Source of the DNA: Tyzzerella sp. An114
Lineage (GTDB): Bacteria; Bacillota; Clostridia; Lachnospirales; Anaerotignaceae
Assembly: GCF_002161055.1 (NCBI RefSeq)
Contig: NZ_NFLT01000005.1
Coordinates: 1-64,000 of the forward strand
DNA length: 64,000 bases
Reading direction: 5' to 3'
Shown: one piece after another, positions 62,665-64,000 of the stretch
How the letters are laid out: each line of letters opens with the position of its first letter
How positions within the stretch are numbered: the stretch's first letter is position 1
Made by a program: the position numbers and the translations under genes
The notes under the pieces: generated by a model
The model's input: the letters and a program-made list of their open reading frames with translations, nothing else
Told to the model about the DNA's origin: nothing
Database searches by the model: none

Positions 62665-63234
62665 ATGAACAAACTTTCAGATGTCATTGAACTTCTTGAG
62701 GATAATCCTGTAATATTGGGGATTAAAGAAGATGGGGATATAGCTCTTTCTAAAAGTTGTGATTCAAATGTCGTTTTTGTTCTTTATGGTGATATTTCTG
62801 ATATAGGAAGAATTGTAAAAGAACTTAAAGACATGGGAAAAACAGTTTTTGTAAATGTTGATATGGTAGATGGTTTTTCAAGTAAAAGCTCTGTAATTAA
62901 GTTTATGAAAAATAATACAGAAACAGACGGTATAGTAAGTTCAAAAGCTGCAATGCTTAGAAATGCCAAAGAAGCAGGTTTTTTGACTGTCCATAGATTT
63001 TTTATACTTGACTCATCATCTTATAGAAGTATTGGAAAACAACTTGAACTTAGTCAAGCTGATTTTATAAATGTTGCTCCAGGCTGGACAAAGGTTGTTG
63101 AATGGACAAAAGAGGAGTATACAAAACCAATAATAGCATCTGGTCTTGTCTGTGATAAAAAAATCGTTATAGATAGTCTTAAAGCGGGAGCTATTGCTAT
63201 ATGTAGTACAAATCATGATGTCTGGGATTTGTAG
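62665..63234 (+). CDS. GlpP-family antiterminator (YgcP-like)
   Basis: 189 residues, the full length of GlpP. A TIM-barrel-like small protein: LSDVIELLEDNPVILGIK, VFVNVDMVDGFSSK, DGIVSSKAAMLRNAKEAG, INVAPGW and PIIASGLVCDKK. In Bacillus, GlpP binds glycerol 3-phosphate and the glpD leader RNA to prevent termination. Here the likely RNA targets are the two divergent leaders at 55356-55415 and 55642-55722. It may also have its own promoter (TATAAT near 62604). Confidence 0.92.
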   Translation: MNKLSDVIELLEDNPVILGIKEDGDIALSKSCDSNVVFVLYGDISDIGRIVKELKDMGKTVFVNVDMVDGFSSKSSVIKFMKNNTETDGIVSSKAAMLRNAKEAGFLTVHRFFILDSSSYRSIGKQLELSQADFINVAPGWTKVVEWTKEEYTKPIIASGLVCDKKIVIDSLKAGAIAICSTNHDVWDL

Positions 63235-63240
63235 AAATAA

Positions 63241-63275
63241 GAAAGCCGTTAATTTTAATTAACGGCTTTCTTTGT
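63241..63275. terminator. Bidirectional intrinsic terminator
   Basis: GAAAGCCGTTAATT and AATTAACGGCTTTC form a 14-bp stem around two T residues, followed by T-rich DNA, between the antiterminator gene and the convergent SLH gene. Confidence 0.92.
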
Positions 63276-63279
63276 GTTT

Positions 63280-64000
63280 TTATTTAATTATATTCATTTT
63301 GTCAATATTTGATAATATTGTAGCTATTTCAGCACGTGTTGCTGTTCCTTTTGGATTAAATGAACCGTCTGGACGACCATTTATAATTCCTAAAGTTTTC
63401 ATTGCATTTACTGCCTCTGTTGCCCATGAACTTATATCATTATTGTCTGTAAACTCTGTCTGTGCAGTTTCAGGAATTTCAACATTTTTATATTTAAGGT
63501 AGTTGTAAACCATAACTGCAAGTTGTTCTCTTGTTATATCTGAGTTTGGTGCAAATTCGTTTTCTGTTATACCATTTACAATGTTATTTTCTTTAGCCCA
63601 ACCAACATATGGAGCATAGTACATATCTGTTGGAACATCTGTGAAATCTGTTGCTGTTGATACAACATTAGCACTGTCAAATCTTCCTAATACAGTTACA
63701 AGCATTGCTCTTGTCATGTTGTTATCAGGTGCAAATTCATTTTCTGTCATACCTGAGAACCATTTATTTGTGTATGCTTTGTTTACTGCTTCATAGTACC
63801 AAGAGTCTTTGTTTATATCTGTAAATACTTCATCAGCAGAACCAGAATTTGTTCCTGTTTCTGGTGTATTTTCTTCTGGCTGTGTATCTTCAGGATTTGT
63901 CTCCTCAGGTTTTGGCTGAGATGGTTTTGATGAGCTTGAACCGCCTGAACTTCCAGAGCTTGAACTTCCTGAATTGCCATCAACTGTTGTATCAATTGAT
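63280..64000 (-). CDS. SLH-domain surface protein, C-terminal part (runs off the window)
   Basis: The reading frame stays open to the window edge, so only the last 239 residues are seen. From the edge: a Ser/Gly linker (GNSGSSSSGSSGGSSSSKPS), a Pro/Glu/Thr-rich linker, then three SLH motifs (FTDINKDSWYYEAV, FTDVPTDMYYAPYVGWAKE, FTDNNDISSWATEAVNAMK) with TRAMLVTVLGRF, TREQLAVMVYNYL and TRAEIATIL. Same anchor type as the proteins at 18445 and 29572. The function of the missing N-terminal part is unknown. Confidence 0.9.
   Translation of the reverse strand, partial: SIDTTVDGNSGSSSSGSSGGSSSSKPSQPKPEETNPEDTQPEENTPETGTNSGSADEVFTDINKDSWYYEAVNKAYTNKWFSGMTENEFAPDNNMTRAMLVTVLGRFDSANVVSTATDFTDVPTDMYYAPYVGWAKENNIVNGITENEFAPNSDITREQLAVMVYNYLKYKNVEIPETAQTEFTDNNDISSWATEAVNAMKTLGIINGRPDGSFNPKGTATRAEIATILSNIDKMNIIK

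Noticed and set aside
63280-63750. Complete 156-residue SLH protein starting at an internal Met
   Set aside because: The frame is open upstream to the window edge and encodes typical surface-protein linkers, so this is only the C-terminus of a larger protein.

Overview
The window is AT-rich, densely coded DNA from a low-GC Gram-positive anaerobe, most likely class Clostridia (a Lachnospirales-like organism is my best guess). The grounds are class III fructose bisphosphatase, MutS2, YhaM-type nuclease and GlpP-type antiterminator homologues, S-layer-homology (SLH) surface proteins, frequent TTG/GTG starts, and Leu codons biased to CTT together with two tRNA-Leu genes of anticodon AAG. I see no insertion sequence, integrase, CRISPR array or intact prophage.

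Layout. 1-1160: the end of an rRNA operon (5S) followed by ten tRNAs and a terminator. 1.2-9.6 kb: flavodoxin-fold proteins, an SRPBCC protein, a split chromate transporter, RNase Z, an ECF sigma/anti-sigma pair with a membrane protein, TsaD, an SDR reductase and a membrane protein. 9.6-18 kb: class III FBPase, MutS2, a two-component system, and an HtrA protease whose promoter carries a direct repeat like an OmpR/WalR box. 18-33 kb: two giant SLH-anchored surface proteins (a GH84 beta-N-acetylglucosaminidase and a beta-helix/Ig-like protein). Between them lie a flavodoxin, a YhaM-like nuclease, a Cas4-like nuclease split over two membrane-anchored ORFs, RlmD, and a stand-alone SRA-like modified-DNA reader.

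33.4-43.2 kb: a LacI-controlled alpha-galactoside locus with an ABC importer including its own MsmK-type ATPase, a Crh-like HPr without the catalytic His, a GH36 alpha-galactosidase, and a GH13 amylosucrase-like enzyme. 43.2-44.4 kb: a candidate structured RNA, an unknown protein and an XRE regulator. 44.5-53.7 kb: a BtuCDF-type metal/metallophore/oxyanion importer next to a selenium and molybdenum-hydroxylase maturation cluster (YqeC, YqeB, permuted XdhC, SelD, cysteine desulfurase, YedE, TusA-like, DUF3343).

53.7-63.3 kb: a BCCT transporter divergent from an operon of SDR, MFS, FGGY kinase, AGPS-like FAD oxidase, ETF beta, ETF alpha and a GlpP-family antiterminator. Its gene content matches the poorly understood Escherichia coli ygc cluster (ygcW/yqcE/ygcE/ygcU/ygcR/ygcQ/ygcP). 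The two divergent transcripts both begin with nearly the same leader motif, and in each the motif runs into an intrinsic terminator. I infer a GlpP-type antitermination regulon that ties the BCCT transporter to this pathway, and I consider it the most interesting system here. 63.3-64.0 kb: the C-terminus of a third SLH protein, running off the window.
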